Shown here piece after piece: positions 32,100-45,236 of a stretch of DNA of 64,000 nucleotides. Source of the stretch: Carallia brachiata. Lineage: Eukaryota; Streptophyta; Magnoliopsida; Malpighiales; Rhizophoraceae. Position 1 is the stretch's first letter. Every line of letters begins with the position of its first letter. The stretch covers positions 1,719,718 through 1,783,717 of the forward strand of contig JADCRB010000064.1 in the NCBI GenBank assembly GCA_021464245.1, given 5' to 3'. Position numbers and translations under genes: made by a program. The notes under the pieces were generated by a model, which saw only the letters and a list, made by a program, of their open reading frames with translations, had not been told where the DNA came from and searched no databases.

Positions 32100-33650
32100 A
32101 GATGTAGGTTGGGGATCTTCTGAGGAGCCAAGAATGACTTCTTAAGTTTATCAAAATTGCTTGGCCACCATCTTCAAGTTCTGGGGGAGCCTTCTTTACT
32201 TCGTCATCTGATGAGTCAGATTCTACCTCCCCGCTGATCGTGACATGGAATGTAGAGCTCCTGACTTCATCTTCTTTGTTTGACTGGATGGACTTATCTG
32301 TTTGGTGGTGATGGTGATAGCACGTGCATCAGCTACTCGGCTTCGGCTCTTTAGCGCGATCCGCACATGTGACTTCTCCTGATAGCCTAAGCTAGGTCAA
32401 GATGTTAAAGATTGAGCAATGACGTCACTTGTGGATGGCAGCGTACCCATTGTGCTCGGGTTTGAGAAGTCATAGCCTGCCTTGGCCAAGAGCTTGTATG
32501 CATTAGGATCGAATCCTTCGTGTGTTCTTTTTTCTGGAAGTGAGCCGCCTTCGACTGCCCCCATGAGTGGTCTAACGAAGCCTTTTAATGGTTTTGAGGA
32601 CAAAACTAGCTCAATCTTTGGTATCGATAAAATGTAAGTCTCATTTAAGTTGTGCAGTTCTTTTGTCTTGGTTGGCTGTGTCCTTGCTCCTGTTTAGGAT
32701 CAATACAATAAGAGAAAGGGGGTTGACCTTCTGGGCATTGTGACTTTGGTACATAGCATAGAACTGGAGTAGAGCTTGAAGATGCAACATCTTTCAGACG
32801 AAGTTTAGTAGGCTGTGTCAGCTTTTCATCTGTCGGAGTCTGAGGTTGTGCATTGATAGAGTCTTTGACAGCTTTTCCTTTTTTGTTGGAACGATCTCCG
32901 GATTATCTGTGTCGATGTAGAAGACTGCATGCGCCAAATGTGATTCAGCATCATCAAACGGCTTTAAGTCAGCATTGACCTTTTAAACACCATCCATGTA
33001 GTACTTGAAGCACTAATGCAGATTTGAGAGCGTAACTCCATTTCCTTGAATCAACGGTCATCCTAGTAGCATCTTATACATAGTACGTGCATCAATCACA
33101 TGGAATAGAGTGCTAGAAGTGAGACTACCAATAATTAGCTCTAAGCGAATCATCCCAATTATTTTCTATCATCCTTGATTAAAGCCATTAATCATTAAGC
33201 AGCTGTATGATAACTCATCCATGCCGATGCCTAGCTCATTTATGGTGGATTTTGGAATATTGACTGCCAAGCCATCGTTGATCAGAATACGTTGGACCTT
33301 CTGTTTTCTCACATAACCTGATACATATAGTGGCCGATTGTGGGCCTTGGACCCTAGCAGAAGATCCTCATTTGAAAATGAGATAGCGGAGTAACATCCA
33401 ACATGATTTTGGGCCGCCTGATGCTCTGTCGAGCTAGAATTACTTGATGGCAGAGATCCAGCTGAGGCCTAAAGAGTGTTGCTGACTTGGTTCTGCCAAA
33501 CTTCTGTTGATTGCAAAGTTGCAAACAGCTGAGGGTTAGCGAGAAGAGTTTGAAGAGCTTCATATACTTTCTCGATTGTCGACTTTTAGTTATCGATCTG
33601 TTCTTCCTTATGGTGTGTCGCCACTTTTGATGGATTTGAAGCGATGGTGG
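32100..33650 (-). pseudogene. Protease region and linker of element A, degenerate
   Basis: The aspartic protease motif, normally (V/I)D-x-G-S-A-V-N-I, reads LINDGLAVNIPKSTINELGI at about 33235-33295. The catalytic Asp position is displaced or lost. Several stops precede and follow. The long linker to RT carries no domain I can name. Confidence 0.7.
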
Positions 33651-33651
33651 T

Positions 33652-35010
33652 CTAGTTTGCCGAGGTTATGCCTTTTTGGTCTAGAATAATTTTATTCTGG
33701 CTCTTGAGCTTCATGATTAGCTCCTTTAGGACAAAACATTTCTTGGTTGGATGACTTACTATGCGGTGATATTTACAGAATCTTGGATCGCTGACTCGAT
33801 CCTTTTCATTGGGCCGCTTGCATTCTGGGAGTTCGATCAGTTTCGCCTCGAAGAGTTGATCAAGAATGTCTGGGACGTCTAAGTCGGGAAATGGATACGG
33901 ATACTGCTTCTGCTCCAACTCTTGCAATGTCACCTTCTGCCTTTCTTGTTGTTTTGGCTGAGTTGTCAGAGTTGGAGGATTTACCTTAGCTTTAGCTCCC
34001 ACTTTTACTAGCGTGATGTTGACCGTCATCACTTCCTTACCTTTTCTTGAGTTGTTGGGTTTCTTAGTTTCTCTTCTGCCCCCTTGCTTATCTCCATATC
34101 ATGTGCGCTGGTGGCTAGTTCTTCTAAGGTTTGGGGTTTGATACCCTGCAGGATGTATAACAGCTCTAATGCATTCCCTGGATGCACATATCCACGGCAA
34201 AAATCTTCGTCAGACGATCTTTGTAGTCCAAGCTGAGGGCACGCCATCTATTGATGTATTCGACAACGGACTCTCCTTTTCTTTGTTTGGTGTTGGTAAG
34301 TTTTATCATACTAACCGTCCTTTGAGTGCTGAAAAATCTATCGAGGAACTCTCATTGTAGTTATTCCCAACTGTCGATCGATTCTGATTCAAGATTTATG
34401 AATTAGGCAAAAGCGGTCTCCCTGAGTGAACGAACGAATTGCTTAACCAAGAGATCTCTGGAAGTCCCTGCATTGTTGCAGGTTTCAACGAAGTGAGCGA
34501 TGTTCTGTTTAGGGTCGCCTCGTCCGTCTAATTGTTGAAATTCGGGCGGCTGGTAGCCCAAAAGCATATTAAGACTTTCGATCTGTCTAATGTATGGTTT
34601 GATGTACATTTGTGATGCTTAGAAAGATCTAGCTTGTTGTAGGCGGATCGTATTAGCTATCATATCCTGCAATTGTTGAACAGATAGCGAAGCTACAGAA
34701 TTCTAGGGTGGCAACTGTGTAGAACTACCTGGTTGGTTTTTCGTAGTGAAGACGTCAGCTGGTGTGGTTTCTGGAATGAAATCGGATCGATATGGTTGCT
34801 CCTCGCAGATCTCGGGATCAATTTGGATCGGGGCCTTTCCTTTGAGAGCGACGATCTGTTAATCTTTTTCCTCCGCAACTCTGATTAGCCGCAAAATTTT
34901 GTTCTCTAATTCTGTAATCCTTTCTTATGTGTTGGCTGTATTGGTCATCATGACTGCAATAACGCCGGTGTTGGCAGATGAAGCTCCGCAGAATGAGTCG
35001 AATTCTGTTG
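33652..35010 (-). pseudogene. gag of element A, broken
   Basis: Sense order: a heptad-like segment ITELENKILRLI, then LNMLLGYQPPEFQQLDGRGD, PKQNIAHFVETCNNAGTSRD, FVRSLRETAFA (retrotransposon gag core), KQRKGESVVEYINRWRALSL, and a C-terminal CKYHRIVSHPTKKCFVLKEL metal-knuckle-like motif (about 33725-33790). Stops occur throughout, including near 34400, 34360 and 34860. Confidence 0.85.
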
Positions 35011-35293
35011 AGCAAGCTTCATCATGTTGCCCCCAATTTCGATCGAGGTGGGTGATCGACTCTTTCATACGGCAAGAGACTAAGGGGAGGAATTCTGTTG
35101 CTGTGCAAGCTGTAGACTTTCCGTTTCGATATTTTGTTGGGTTTGGATGGCAAGAAATTGTGTCTGTCCGCGGGTTTCTGAGCCTGCATACCCTAGTAGG
35201 GTAATTGATACAGGCAGTGGAGCAATTGTCTTCTTTATTGTGGCAGCGGTTGTACTCCTTTTTGGTGTTATTCGATATGCTGGATACTTGTTA

Positions 35294-35516
35294 AAAATCT
35301 TTTTTTTTTGTTTTTTTGTCTTTTTCTCTTTTTCTTTTTCTTTTTCTTTTTCTTTTTTCTTTTTTTTTTTTTTGGCTCCCTTTTTTTCTTTTTTTTTTCT
35401 TTTTCTTTTTTTTCTTCTCTCAGCTTTCCTTTTACCTTTTGTTTTCTTTTGTTTTCTTTTTCCTTTTTTTTCTCTCGGCTCACCTTTTACCTTTTTTTTT
35501 TTTTTTTTTTTTTTAA
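35294..35516 (-). repeat. Purine-rich low-complexity leader of element A
   Basis: About 220 bp of almost pure A/G in sense, between PBS and gag. The Lys-rich and Phe-rich frames here are artefacts of this composition. Confidence 0.85.
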
Positions 35517-35540
35517 GGAACAAGAGATGAGAGGTGAAGA

Positions 35541-35559
35541 GGTCCCACCGAACGTGCCA
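35541..35559 (-). other. Primer-binding site of element A
   Basis: In sense, six bases after the LTR, TGGCACGTTCGGTGGGACC. It begins with the TGG expected opposite a tRNA CCA end. I cannot say which tRNA it matches without a search. Confidence 0.65.
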
Positions 35560-35565
35560 GAAATT

Positions 35566-36521
35566 TGTAACGGGCGTAAATCTTGAGCCTGCAACAGTTA
35601 GACTCGAAAGTACAAACTACAAATTACAAATAAAAATTTAAAATAAAAGAAAATTTAAGTGAGGTCGATATTCGTAGATCGTCCGATTAGTGCTTCTTGG
35701 TGACTTCATCAAGGGCTGCACGAGTTTGATCCTAACAGAAATAATTTTCACGGCTTTATCTTGAACCGGGTAGACTGAAACTGGATCTGATATAGACGTT
35801 TGGATTATGGTTAAGAACCGCAGAGATTTGATTTGACTTGATCTGGCTTGATTTCACTGAGGGTCAAAGGGACTTATTCTCGGATGAGGTGCCTACACTT
35901 TACTGAGGGCCGTATGAGCTTGATTTCAACAGGATCTATAATATTTTGATATTTTTATATTTATATTCTCATAAATTTAGATTTAGAGTGATCGGAGAAT
36001 ATAAACAAAAAAAAAAATGGATACAACAATTTTTGGGGTTTATACCTGAAATATCTCTCAAAAAGGAGTTAGAAAAGTACACTGCAAAATAAAAACACGT
36101 AAGAAAAGGAAAAATTTTATTTTTGTCTCAAATTCTCTGTATTTTTCTATTTATAGATTTTCTGAATGATCAGGGGAAGGATATACTCAGAGTATAAAAA
36201 TGTAAGAGAAGGGTGGTAATGGAATTGAAATTTTTTTGCAACTTTCTGTAATTGCCTTTTTTTTTTATCAATGCCTTTGCAAGATCCTAGATCGATCTAT
36301 TTATAGGCCAAGGGAATTTACTATTCCACCTAACTTAGCCAGCCAATCTTGAAGAAAATGTAGCAGGTGCATGGATTTGTCATCCTAATTTGAAAATGCA
36401 CAAATCTACCAGCCAAGTTTGAAGGAAATGCATGGATTTTGTCAACCAAATTTGAAGATGCTCAATGTCATGCAGCACATGGGTTTACTTTTCAACGTTT
36501 TTTTTTTTTTAATAGTTTGCA
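35566..36521 (-). repeat. 5' LTR of element A
   Basis: 956 bp, TGTAACGGGCG...AGTTTGCA on the plus strand, with the GCCAT duplication directly outside. Confidence 0.95.
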
Positions 36522-36526
36522 GCCAT

Positions 36527-38609
36527 CTTCTTCACACCCCGATTACTTTTTACTCCAACCCGGCTGGTTTTCCAGTCAAATGGTTTGGCTGACAGTTCAG
36601 TCCAGTTTTCTCTGATTAGTTCGGTTTTATTTCTTATCTGTTTAAATAATAAAACTGGACTGGATTCTAATTTGGTTTTGGGTAGTTGGTTTACCAGTCC
36701 ATATGCAATGGACAGAAACGTGACCTATGCATTCAGTGAGAACTCAATTTAGAGACATAAAACACCATTTCACTTCCTAGGTTTGATACTTTGTTGAATT
36801 AAACTCACTTTCTTTTTGTTTGTTGAAATACACTCACAACTTTTGTAGCTTTTGTTAGCCCTTTGAGGGAATATTCTGTTAGGATAAATGTTAATGGTAG
36901 GCGGAGTTTTGTCTCAATTTTTGTTCGTAATGCAACAATAATTATATTTTGTGTAACAACATTGATAAAATGTGGGAAAAAAAAAGAATATTTTTTCTTC
37001 TTATTTTTATTATACATTTTGTGAATATGGTTGTATAAAATTCCTTACTTGTTGCATTATAGACAAATTCTAGAGTGGTTTTGTTGGGCTATGTAAGAGG
37101 GCTCATTCTGTAATATCTCACCGCCTTAACATGCTTATGACGCCACCACAGCACAATGGACTGATGTGGAATTCAACATACAACATACACATGAACTTTT
37201 ATTAAAATTTAGAATATGGAAAAAATTGAAAAAAATAAAAATTCAAAGAAAAATAAAATGTAAAAATTAAGGAAAAAAAAAACCCCCAAGAAGTAAAGTC
37301 CCAGTAAGCAAATCGAGCGTAGAGCCAAGAAAATCAAGAAAGAGGGTCCCAAATAGCATCGACGATAAAGCCCACTTTTGCATTTAACAATCAAAAGGGA
37401 AAACAAACTTATCGGTGCATAAGACAAAGTGTATCCATTCCTCGCGAGAGATGTTGTTTGTTACAGCTTTAATGGCCAAGCGATCGATTGGCATCAAAAG
37501 ATTACAAAATTTTGGAAAAAGAAAGCCGTAGAGAGAGAGAGGCTTTGAAGAGAAGCGCGTCTTTGAATCTTGATCTGGAATCTTCTGTTTATATGGTAAA
37601 ATTACGGTTTCTAATGCACGCTTTGGAGGAAGAAAAAAAAAAGTTCAAGATTCAGAATATATTTTTCTATAATTTTTTACATTTCATTTTCTTTAAATTT
37701 TATCTTTTTCATATTATAAATTTCTATCCCAAGTATACTAAGAAAAAATTGTAAATGACAATGTTTTATGGACTTTGTCTTTTAACTATAGTTAACAATG
37801 TTTTTAGGGTTTTAATTATTTCATCTCTATCATTCCATGTCTGTTATAACTTTTTCCTTAACCTTCTAGAAATTTTATGATTTTTTCAGAGTTACCGACT
37901 CAATATTAATCTTTTCGTTTAGTTAGTGACTTATTTTGAACTTTTTGTAATTTGCTAACCCAAGCATGAGCTTCTCCGGTTGCCACGTTGCACTCCCATG
38001 ATATGGACGTGTAGGTCCGACACGTCAGCACTTTTGGTTGACCTGACATGTGATGCTTACCACATGTGCCACATCATTGCCATGTAAGCAGATAACGGTC
38101 ATTTTGATGGAAAAGAAGTTAGTAACCTAATTTTGAATTATTTTTTGCTGAATTGTCATTATTTTGACTTGTTTTTTTAAGTTAGTGGGCACAAACTGAA
38201 ATTTTTATAAGTTAGTGACCCAAATTAGAATTTATCTTGTCTGCAAGCTTGGTCTTCAGTTGAACACCAGCTTGAACAGTATCACAAAAAACTTGTTCTT
38301 TTATCTGCAATTTGGCTGAATATTTAGGAAGCAAAATTTTGCAATAATTAAGGATATTCTGCACGAGGAAAGAAACAGGAGCTATCTGACTGGTAGATCG
38401 CAGAAGATGCCCATCCTTTATGAATGATTGGTAGAATCGAATGATGGGCTCTTCCTTGATTTATAAAAAAAGAGAAAGAGACATTTTAGGTTGAAAACAT
38501 CAAATCTTATAAACATTTCTCCTAGTATATGAAAGGTATGTAAAAATAAAGTTAAAACGGTAGCATGGTCACGCTTACTCCACAAAAGTAGGTAGTTAAT
38601 TAAAATAAG
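36527..38609. other. Intergenic DNA after element A
   Basis: No gene recognised. A plus frame at 37488-37650 reads ESRREREALKRSASLNLDLE and so on, Lys/Arg/Glu-rich and of unknown origin. Positions 37880-38235 have GTTAGTGAC-type words at both ends in opposite orientation and a CACATGT-rich middle, which may be a decayed MITE. Confidence 0.45.
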
Positions 38610-38870
38610 GAAGTGTTTGTTTCATAAAAAAATAATATGGGAATGAGAATCAACTACCTATCTCTTATTCATATTGTTTGTTTTATGAAAAATATATTCT
38701 GACTTTCTCCAAAAGGAAAATGTGATTCTCCACTTTAAAAAAAATTATGATTCTCAAATTTATTATATTAATCATTCTTAATCCCTTGTTAACTACCTCC
38801 AGCTCTCCACTTCCCCATGTTTTTATTTTTATATTGTTATTATATTGCTTTTTTTTTATTTTATTTATTC

Positions 38871-38901
<31 letters not shown>

Positions 38902-39600
38902 TTTATATTATAATAAAAATTAAATATTTCAAAACTTAGGATAAGAATTAAATTGTAAATAATAATAAAATTTTATAGTAAAAATAATCATTCATTTATT
39001 AATAATTAACTATTTTATAATCTCTACAATATTATTTTCGTAATAATAATAATAATAATAATAATTATTATTATATTATTATTATTATTTTTATTTTTAT
39101 TGCTATTGTTATTATTATTATTATTATAATTATTAATATTATTGTTATCATTACCATTATTACTTATGAATGATAATATATCATAGTATTACAATGAGAA
39201 AAAATTAAAATTTAAAAAATATTTAAATTATCAAGTAACGAATGATTATTATTATAATAACAATAAAATTTTATGTTAATATTTTCTATTTGAATTTTAT
39301 ATTCATGGTTATCATTGTGTAGTATATTATTATTATTATTATTATTATTTATAATTTATTTTTATGATAATTTAATATTTTTAGTTTTAATAACATTTAT
39401 TTTATTTTTATCTTAACATAAATATTATCAAATATTTGATATTAATTTCGATTCTAAACTGAAACAAAGAATTATGAAAAGTTTTAATTCTAATTTTGGA
39501 GTAAATCAAAAATATTATAAAATAAGTATTTTATTTTGATCTTACTCGATTTCAATTTTAATTTTAATTCTAATTCCCGACCATAAACGAAACGGCCTCT
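38610..39600. mobile_element. Probable MITE containing AAT microsatellites
   Basis: The left end GAAGTGTTTGTTTCATAAA pairs roughly with the reverse complement of the right end GAGGCCGTTTCGTTTATGG. The AT-rich interior carries (AAT)n/(ATT)n arrays at about 38870-38900, 39040-39120 and 39325-39350. The flanks are similar but not clearly duplicated. hAT-like by its end sequence, with low certainty. Confidence 0.45.
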
Positions 39601-41752
39601 AAAAGAAAAGAAAAAACTCCATTGAGCGAATTAATGCTGGAAACAGAATAAACTATACGGAAATGTTATTGGCGGAATGCTGCTAACATCATCATGATAT
39701 CAGCCAAAACATTTTTTCATAAAAAAATTGTTTGCGAAAAAAGTTATTTTTAAATTAAGATTTAAATTAATACTAAATGAATTTAATGTAACATCAATTA
39801 CGTTTAATATTAAAATTCAAAAAATTCAAAAAAAATTTAAAATATGAATGAGCTGTATCAATACATGTCTGAGTTTAATAACTATGTTTGTAATTCCACC
39901 TCATTCTCGCATGTGACGGAGTAAGTAACATTCCGTTATTTTTTATGTTTTATTTAGTTTTGACCGAGTTATATGCATTTCATAGATATTTTAACATATT
40001 TTGAGTAATTAATGATTTTAAAATTTAAATTATAATTAAGGTACTTGTTATTTTTATTTATATTTTTTATAATCATAATTCACTCATAAATTTTTATTTC
40101 ACAAATTTATTTTATTATTTTATTATTTTTTATTTTAAATAAATCTCACTTATTAAATAATATAAAATTATATATAAAATATACTGAGAGAGAATCACAT
40201 TAAATTATAATTAATAACTACCTTTGCGCCTCGCGGTTCACCTCTCTTGTCCGGGTGGATGCCTGATAGACTAAGAGTACAAAAAGTTAATCACTAGCTA
40301 ACAAGACAACGGAATTCATGATGCCTTTGGACAGATATACGAAATAAAATCAGTAATTTATGAAAGTGATCAGAACAGGCTACAGAGAAGCTGGAGTAAT
40401 TGCAGAGAGAGAGAGAAAAACTAGAAAAATGGAGAGAAAGGAACCATAACTTCATTCTTCTTTGCCAATAAATGGTGTTTACATACAGATACAGGACAGC
40501 GAGAATGATTACAAACCATGGTTCACAATGCCAAAACTAAAATTACAAGTAGAGTAAGTCTAAGAAGCAATTTACTTCTTTCAAAGAAAGGACAGCTCAC
40601 CTACCTCCTCCGACTAACAACATGTTACATAGGAACTACGCTAAAATTACTACTTGGTCTATATCTAATCTCTTCTTGAGTTTTTAACAATAAAGAATAA
40701 CTATATGTGACAGCAAAATCCCAAAGGTCTGCCCTTAAGAGATCTTGGTAGTTAAGATTTAAAATTTTTATTTCAGAGATTTGAATTCTAACCCTTTTCA
40801 AGGGACGTGAGGTCTATAAAAATAAGAAGAATTATCACATTATATAATTTACAGTTTAAATCTTCTAATAAACAAAAAAAAAAAAAAAAAAAAAAAGAGA
40901 AAGAATCCCAAAGGTCCCTTACAGGGTAGTACAACCAGTATCTAAGTAAACTTGTTGAAAGTCTACACGCTTTGTCTTCAGACAAGTCTTATGGTGTAAA
41001 CTTGTTCTTTATTTGTAATCGGCGCTGAATGTCAGGGAAGCTAAGTTGCCCAACACTTTAAGAAAATTCTCCATGATGATAAAAACATGGCTCATTTGAC
41101 TTTTAAATTGCATTAGGGGTGGTTACAGGTTGAATTGAGCAGTTTTAAGAGAAAATTTACATCCAAACTGTTATAGTGACAGTTTAAAAATTTTAAACCA
41201 CAATTAATCCGTCGATTGTTCAAACCATCCAAACTAATCAACCATTTTGTGGATTAGTTGGGACAGTTTGGGTAATTTTTATCTAAGTTCTTTAAATATT
41301 AAGTTGCCATCAATATTATCAATATTTTTCACTTGTATTTGAAAAATAAATGAAAGGAGACTCAAATTATCACCAACATTTTCCAACAATATGTGCATTT
41401 TTACTGAGAGTCAGAGGGCCCGTGTCTTGATGAACCCCGACTAAGAAAACGTACGCTGCTATGACACCAAGCTCGTTTAGACACCTCTGATAATTTCTAC
41501 AGGGATAATGACTCCCATGTTACCACTACTTGTATTCTTTCAATCGGTGAGGCATTCAATCAAGTAGTGAGTGGGCATCACATAAAACGATCCCAAAGAA
41601 AACTCAAAAGCTGGGAGTGAAACAGAAGTAAGGAAATAAGAAGTTGCTATAACGTAAAAGTGGTTTGTAATAGGTGCTACAAATCAACTTGTGGTTTTCT
41701 AGCTCTAGGACCACTGGTTCGATGTCAAAGTTATTTTTTGTTGAGAACGAAG

Positions 41753-41787
<35 letters not shown>

Positions 41788-42439
41788 GGCAAATTGGGTT
41801 GGTTATCTACGATTTTTAAAACTGTGAAACTATCATTAATTTATTATTAGTAATTTTGAAAATTTAAAAATTACGAATAATTTTTTCTTTCACAATTTTA
41901 CGGATAAAAATAAGTTTAACGTGGGTCAAACGAGTTTTAACGGATTAAACAATTTTGGAACAGCCTAGATAGCATGTAGAAGATGCCCATCCTCTCGGGT
42001 GGGCAGCAACTCGGAGTACTCGAGCTTTTTGCGTATTGGGAAGACTAGATTTGTGGAACGGTTGGTTGCAATTGATGATTTATTTACTAGTCACGACAGG
42101 GCTGTTTTTCGATACCGGTAGATATATCATCATTCATTTATAACGATAAGACATTTGCAAAGTACAAGATCTTATAATTGACTAGAAGTACAGTGTGTAG
42201 TTTACAGTTTTTTGTTTTTGTTTTTTTTTTGATAAATCACATGCCTTTGCATATTATTTTTATCAAAATTTCATGTACAAAAAAATTGAGTCCAAAATGA
42301 GACACTAGAGTGTTATAATCTAATGCACCAGATTAAAAAGAGATAAATAAGACAAAATTGTATAGTCACAAGATATAATTGTCAAGCTGTTTATCTGATT
42401 TGAACAGCATATGTCAAGAGTAAAACTTGTTGAGCCAGA
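39601..42439. other. Intergenic DNA
   Basis: No gene seen. A (TA)n tract lies at 41756-41784 and a poly-A tract at 40876-40896. Short frames are incidental. Confidence 0.5.
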
Positions 42440-42880
42440 AGATAAAGATTGTCATTTACTGCTTTAAGCCAAGGGTTCCAAAAATCACATCTTTGAGCAC
42501 CCCAATTGACCTCAGCAACCTTAAAAATATTTTTTTTCCTTTCGAGCCAAATTTTTCACAGAACAGGATAAAAAATAGTAATTCATACTTTTTTTTACAT
42601 CTTTTCCAAAGGCTAAACTTGTCCCTTGGGTGAATAAATCTTGAACATTACTTCGAATGCACCATGAAAAGCCCCCCATTTTACCACCACTTTCCACAAC
42701 TTTCACGTGAAGGGACATTGAATAAACAAATGAGGCCCAGACTCTTGACGCTAAAAGCAGAACCAACACTGGCCTTGGTGCTACGTAATTATTTTCCTTC
42801 TCATCAAAGAGTAAAGACTGATAGTCCGACCCAGCATCCGGACAAAGTCTGCATGTTAGGGGACAAAATGCAATCAATTA
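42440..42880 (-). pseudogene. LINE fragment, RT zinc-binding region
   Basis: Minus frames read CRLCPDAGSDYQSLLFDE, then LASRVWASFVYSMSLH, and, in a shifted frame, KIWLERKKNIFK. This is the C-x-x-C, H/D-LLF, VW, IW-x-E-R-x-x-x-x-F layout of the plant LINE zinc-binding region after RT (zf-RVT). The Cys and His ligands are partly lost and there is at least one frameshift. Confidence 0.5.
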
Positions 42881-44491
42881 TATGTTAAATGCAACCGTTA
42901 TATTTTTTTTAAAAAAAATCTTTTTTTTGAAAAAACCAAAATTTTTTATTTTAATAAATATTATGTGGGATTTATTCTTTAAAATTTAAGATAATATCAT
43001 TTAATTTTAAATTTTAATTTTATAATTTCTTTATAATAAATTTTTTTAAAAATTCAATACAATTGTTTTTTTTTTCTGCAATTGGTTGTCCAGGTACTAC
43101 TTCCAGATGCAACCGCACGCCTCATCAAAATATTTTTTGGTGCCTGTGGCACCTTAGAAAGCTAATCCCAACAAAATAATAATGAGTGAGTGGGGCATGT
43201 ACGGATGATATTATAAAGAAACACACAGGGCATCTGCGGAGATATTATTTAAAAGAGTTTCATTAACTAAGTATACAGTATTACTATATATTTCTGTTAT
43301 ACATTTTGATTATTTTATAATAATACATAAATTTTTTACAATCACATATATATTTTTTAAAATAAAAAAATAAATTATAAATTTTTATTGTAAAAAAATA
43401 ATAATTGTTGAAAAAATTATAAATATTGTTACATATAGTCAAAACGTATGATAACACAGTATATTCACCAACATTTTTTATTTAAAAATAGTAAATGTAC
43501 GGACTGAAGGGACTGATTAGTGGTAAGCCCTACCATTTTTCGTTCTTTTTTTTTTTTTTTTTTTTTTTTGCAAATCTACAATGTGTAATGAGTTTTGTAA
43601 AATTTTCAATAACAAAGTGTAAATATGAAATAATTATCGTATAAATGCAACACGATCAAAAAAAATTATATAAATGCAAATTATATAAACCTACTTTTTT
43701 TGCAATTTATATAAAACTTTTGTAGATTTTCAGTTCTTTATTTTATTGGAGAGTATATATCTGTCCGCAGAAAAAAAAAAAAAAAAGCTTTTTTCGCGTG
43801 GAACCGAGCATCCCCATTTGTATTTCTGTTTGTACATTGTAGGTTAGTCATTATCAAAAAGTGAAATACTTTGTAAATATAGGTTAAGTGAGATAAATTA
43901 TCTAATAGTTGGATTTATAAATAAATAAATAAATAAATTGTTAATTATTTGGACTACGTGCCTATCTATTTCTTCCAACTTATGCTAAAAATAATAATGG
44001 TGCTCAAAAGTAGGGTGTTTCAGCAAGGTGTGCCGGCTTATCAGATTGCAACCTGTGTGTTTTCTTACCCTTTGAGTAATTAATATGCGGTCGTAAAATA
44101 AATACTCATAGGATCAATGCCAATGGAGACTCTGCCATCACAATCATATAATATTGACAAGATAACTGTAACGGTGTTTGTGTATCAGCATTATTAGATC
44201 AAAAATTTCACGATCGAAATCTCACTTAGAGAATTATTTAATGGATTTATTAAAATAAATAAATTATTAAATATCATTAAATCAACTGCATAATAATGTT
44301 ATTTAAGATTACTTGGTGTGGTGGAGCTATTTCACCGTTTCACAAAAGAGGAGAATAATATCCCATGTTAATTATTAGTGAAACAGTATTTATCTTTTTC
44401 AAACCAAGGGTGGGTCATAAATTCATTATGATTTTCGTGGGATATAAATCATTTAATAATGGCTATCCGTTTGGGAGATATTGATACTAAT
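42881..44491. other. AT-rich intergenic DNA
   Basis: Poly-T tracts (for example 43543-43570) and AT filler. No gene. Confidence 0.55.
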
Positions 44492-44494
44492 TTA

Positions 44495-45233
44495 GGGGGT
44501 GTTTGAATTAATTTTTGAAGTGGTATATTTGCATTTCATTTTAAAAAAGCAAGAAGATATGCGTATGGTAAATTTTTTAGTGTTGCTGTTTGATTCTGCT
44601 TATTTTCTTATTTGACTTACTAACAGCAGCTGATTGAAAAACAGTTATGAACTACTTTTTACTACTTTTTGGATTACTTTTCACTTTTTAATATTAATAA
44701 TAATTTATATGGACTAAATTACCCTTAAAGAATATTTATATAATTTTACTATTATTTTTTTACTTGACACATGAATTAGATATGTTAATTTATTTTATTA
44801 ATATTTATATAACTTCAATAATTTTTTTCAATTATTCTTAAATAATATTTTTTTCACTTCAATTTTCTTTAATATTGACATTTATAAAAAAGATCTCAAA
44901 TATAATAATTTTTATCATTTAATAAAAATTAATATTTTTTAAAAAAATTAAAAATTAATTAAAATAATTCTCAATATTATTTATAAAATCTTATTCTAAA
45001 ATATAAAATAATAAAATATGAAAATAAAATTTTTAATATGATACATCTACACAAATTATATGACTAAATTAGACATTTCATTATTCAACATTAACAGCAA
45101 GTATAAAATTAACCAAACACTTTATTAATTTTATCAGCAATCAGTAACAGTAAGTAGGAATCAGCAATTAGCAGTACCAATCAGTAACAACAATCAGTAA
45201 TAACAATATTTAACAGCTAACTCAAACAGGCCC
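44495..45233. mobile_element. Tourist-like (PIF/Harbinger) MITE
   Basis: The terminal inverted repeat GGGGGTGTTTGAATTA pairs with GGGCCTGTTTGAGTTA (reverse complement of the right end). The flanks are TTA (44492-44494) and TTA (45234-45236), the 3-bp target of PIF/Harbinger elements. The interior is AT-rich without coding capacity. At 739 bp it is long for this class. Confidence 0.7.
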
Positions 45234-45236
45234 TTA

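Larger units (their letters stand above)
25819..36521 (-). mobile_element. Element A: complete Ty3/gypsy retrotransposon of Tat type with an extra 3' ORF, inactive
   Basis: A 10.7-kb element with LTRs at 25819-26804 (3') and 35566-36521 (5'), a perfect 5-bp target duplication GCCAT (25814-25818 and 36522-36526), PBS and PPT. Order in sense: LTR, PBS, purine-rich leader, gag, protease, RT-RNase H, second RNase H, integrase, purine tract, CCAAATCC-rich segment, WOX-like ORF, tail, LTR. A second RNase H between RT-RNase H and integrase, and a long region between pol and the 3' LTR, are characteristic of the Tat/Ogre group. Protease and integrase catalytic residues are mutated and stops are scattered through all ORFs. 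Confidence 0.95.

Noticed and set aside
35080..35586. Several long Lys/Arg-rich (minus) and Phe-rich (plus) frames
   Set aside because: They come from a 220-bp purine/pyrimidine tract in the leader of element A and carry no real protein signal.
37488..37754. 88-codon plus frame with Lys/Glu-rich start as a small gene
   Set aside because: The second half is AT-rich filler and no domain is recognisable.
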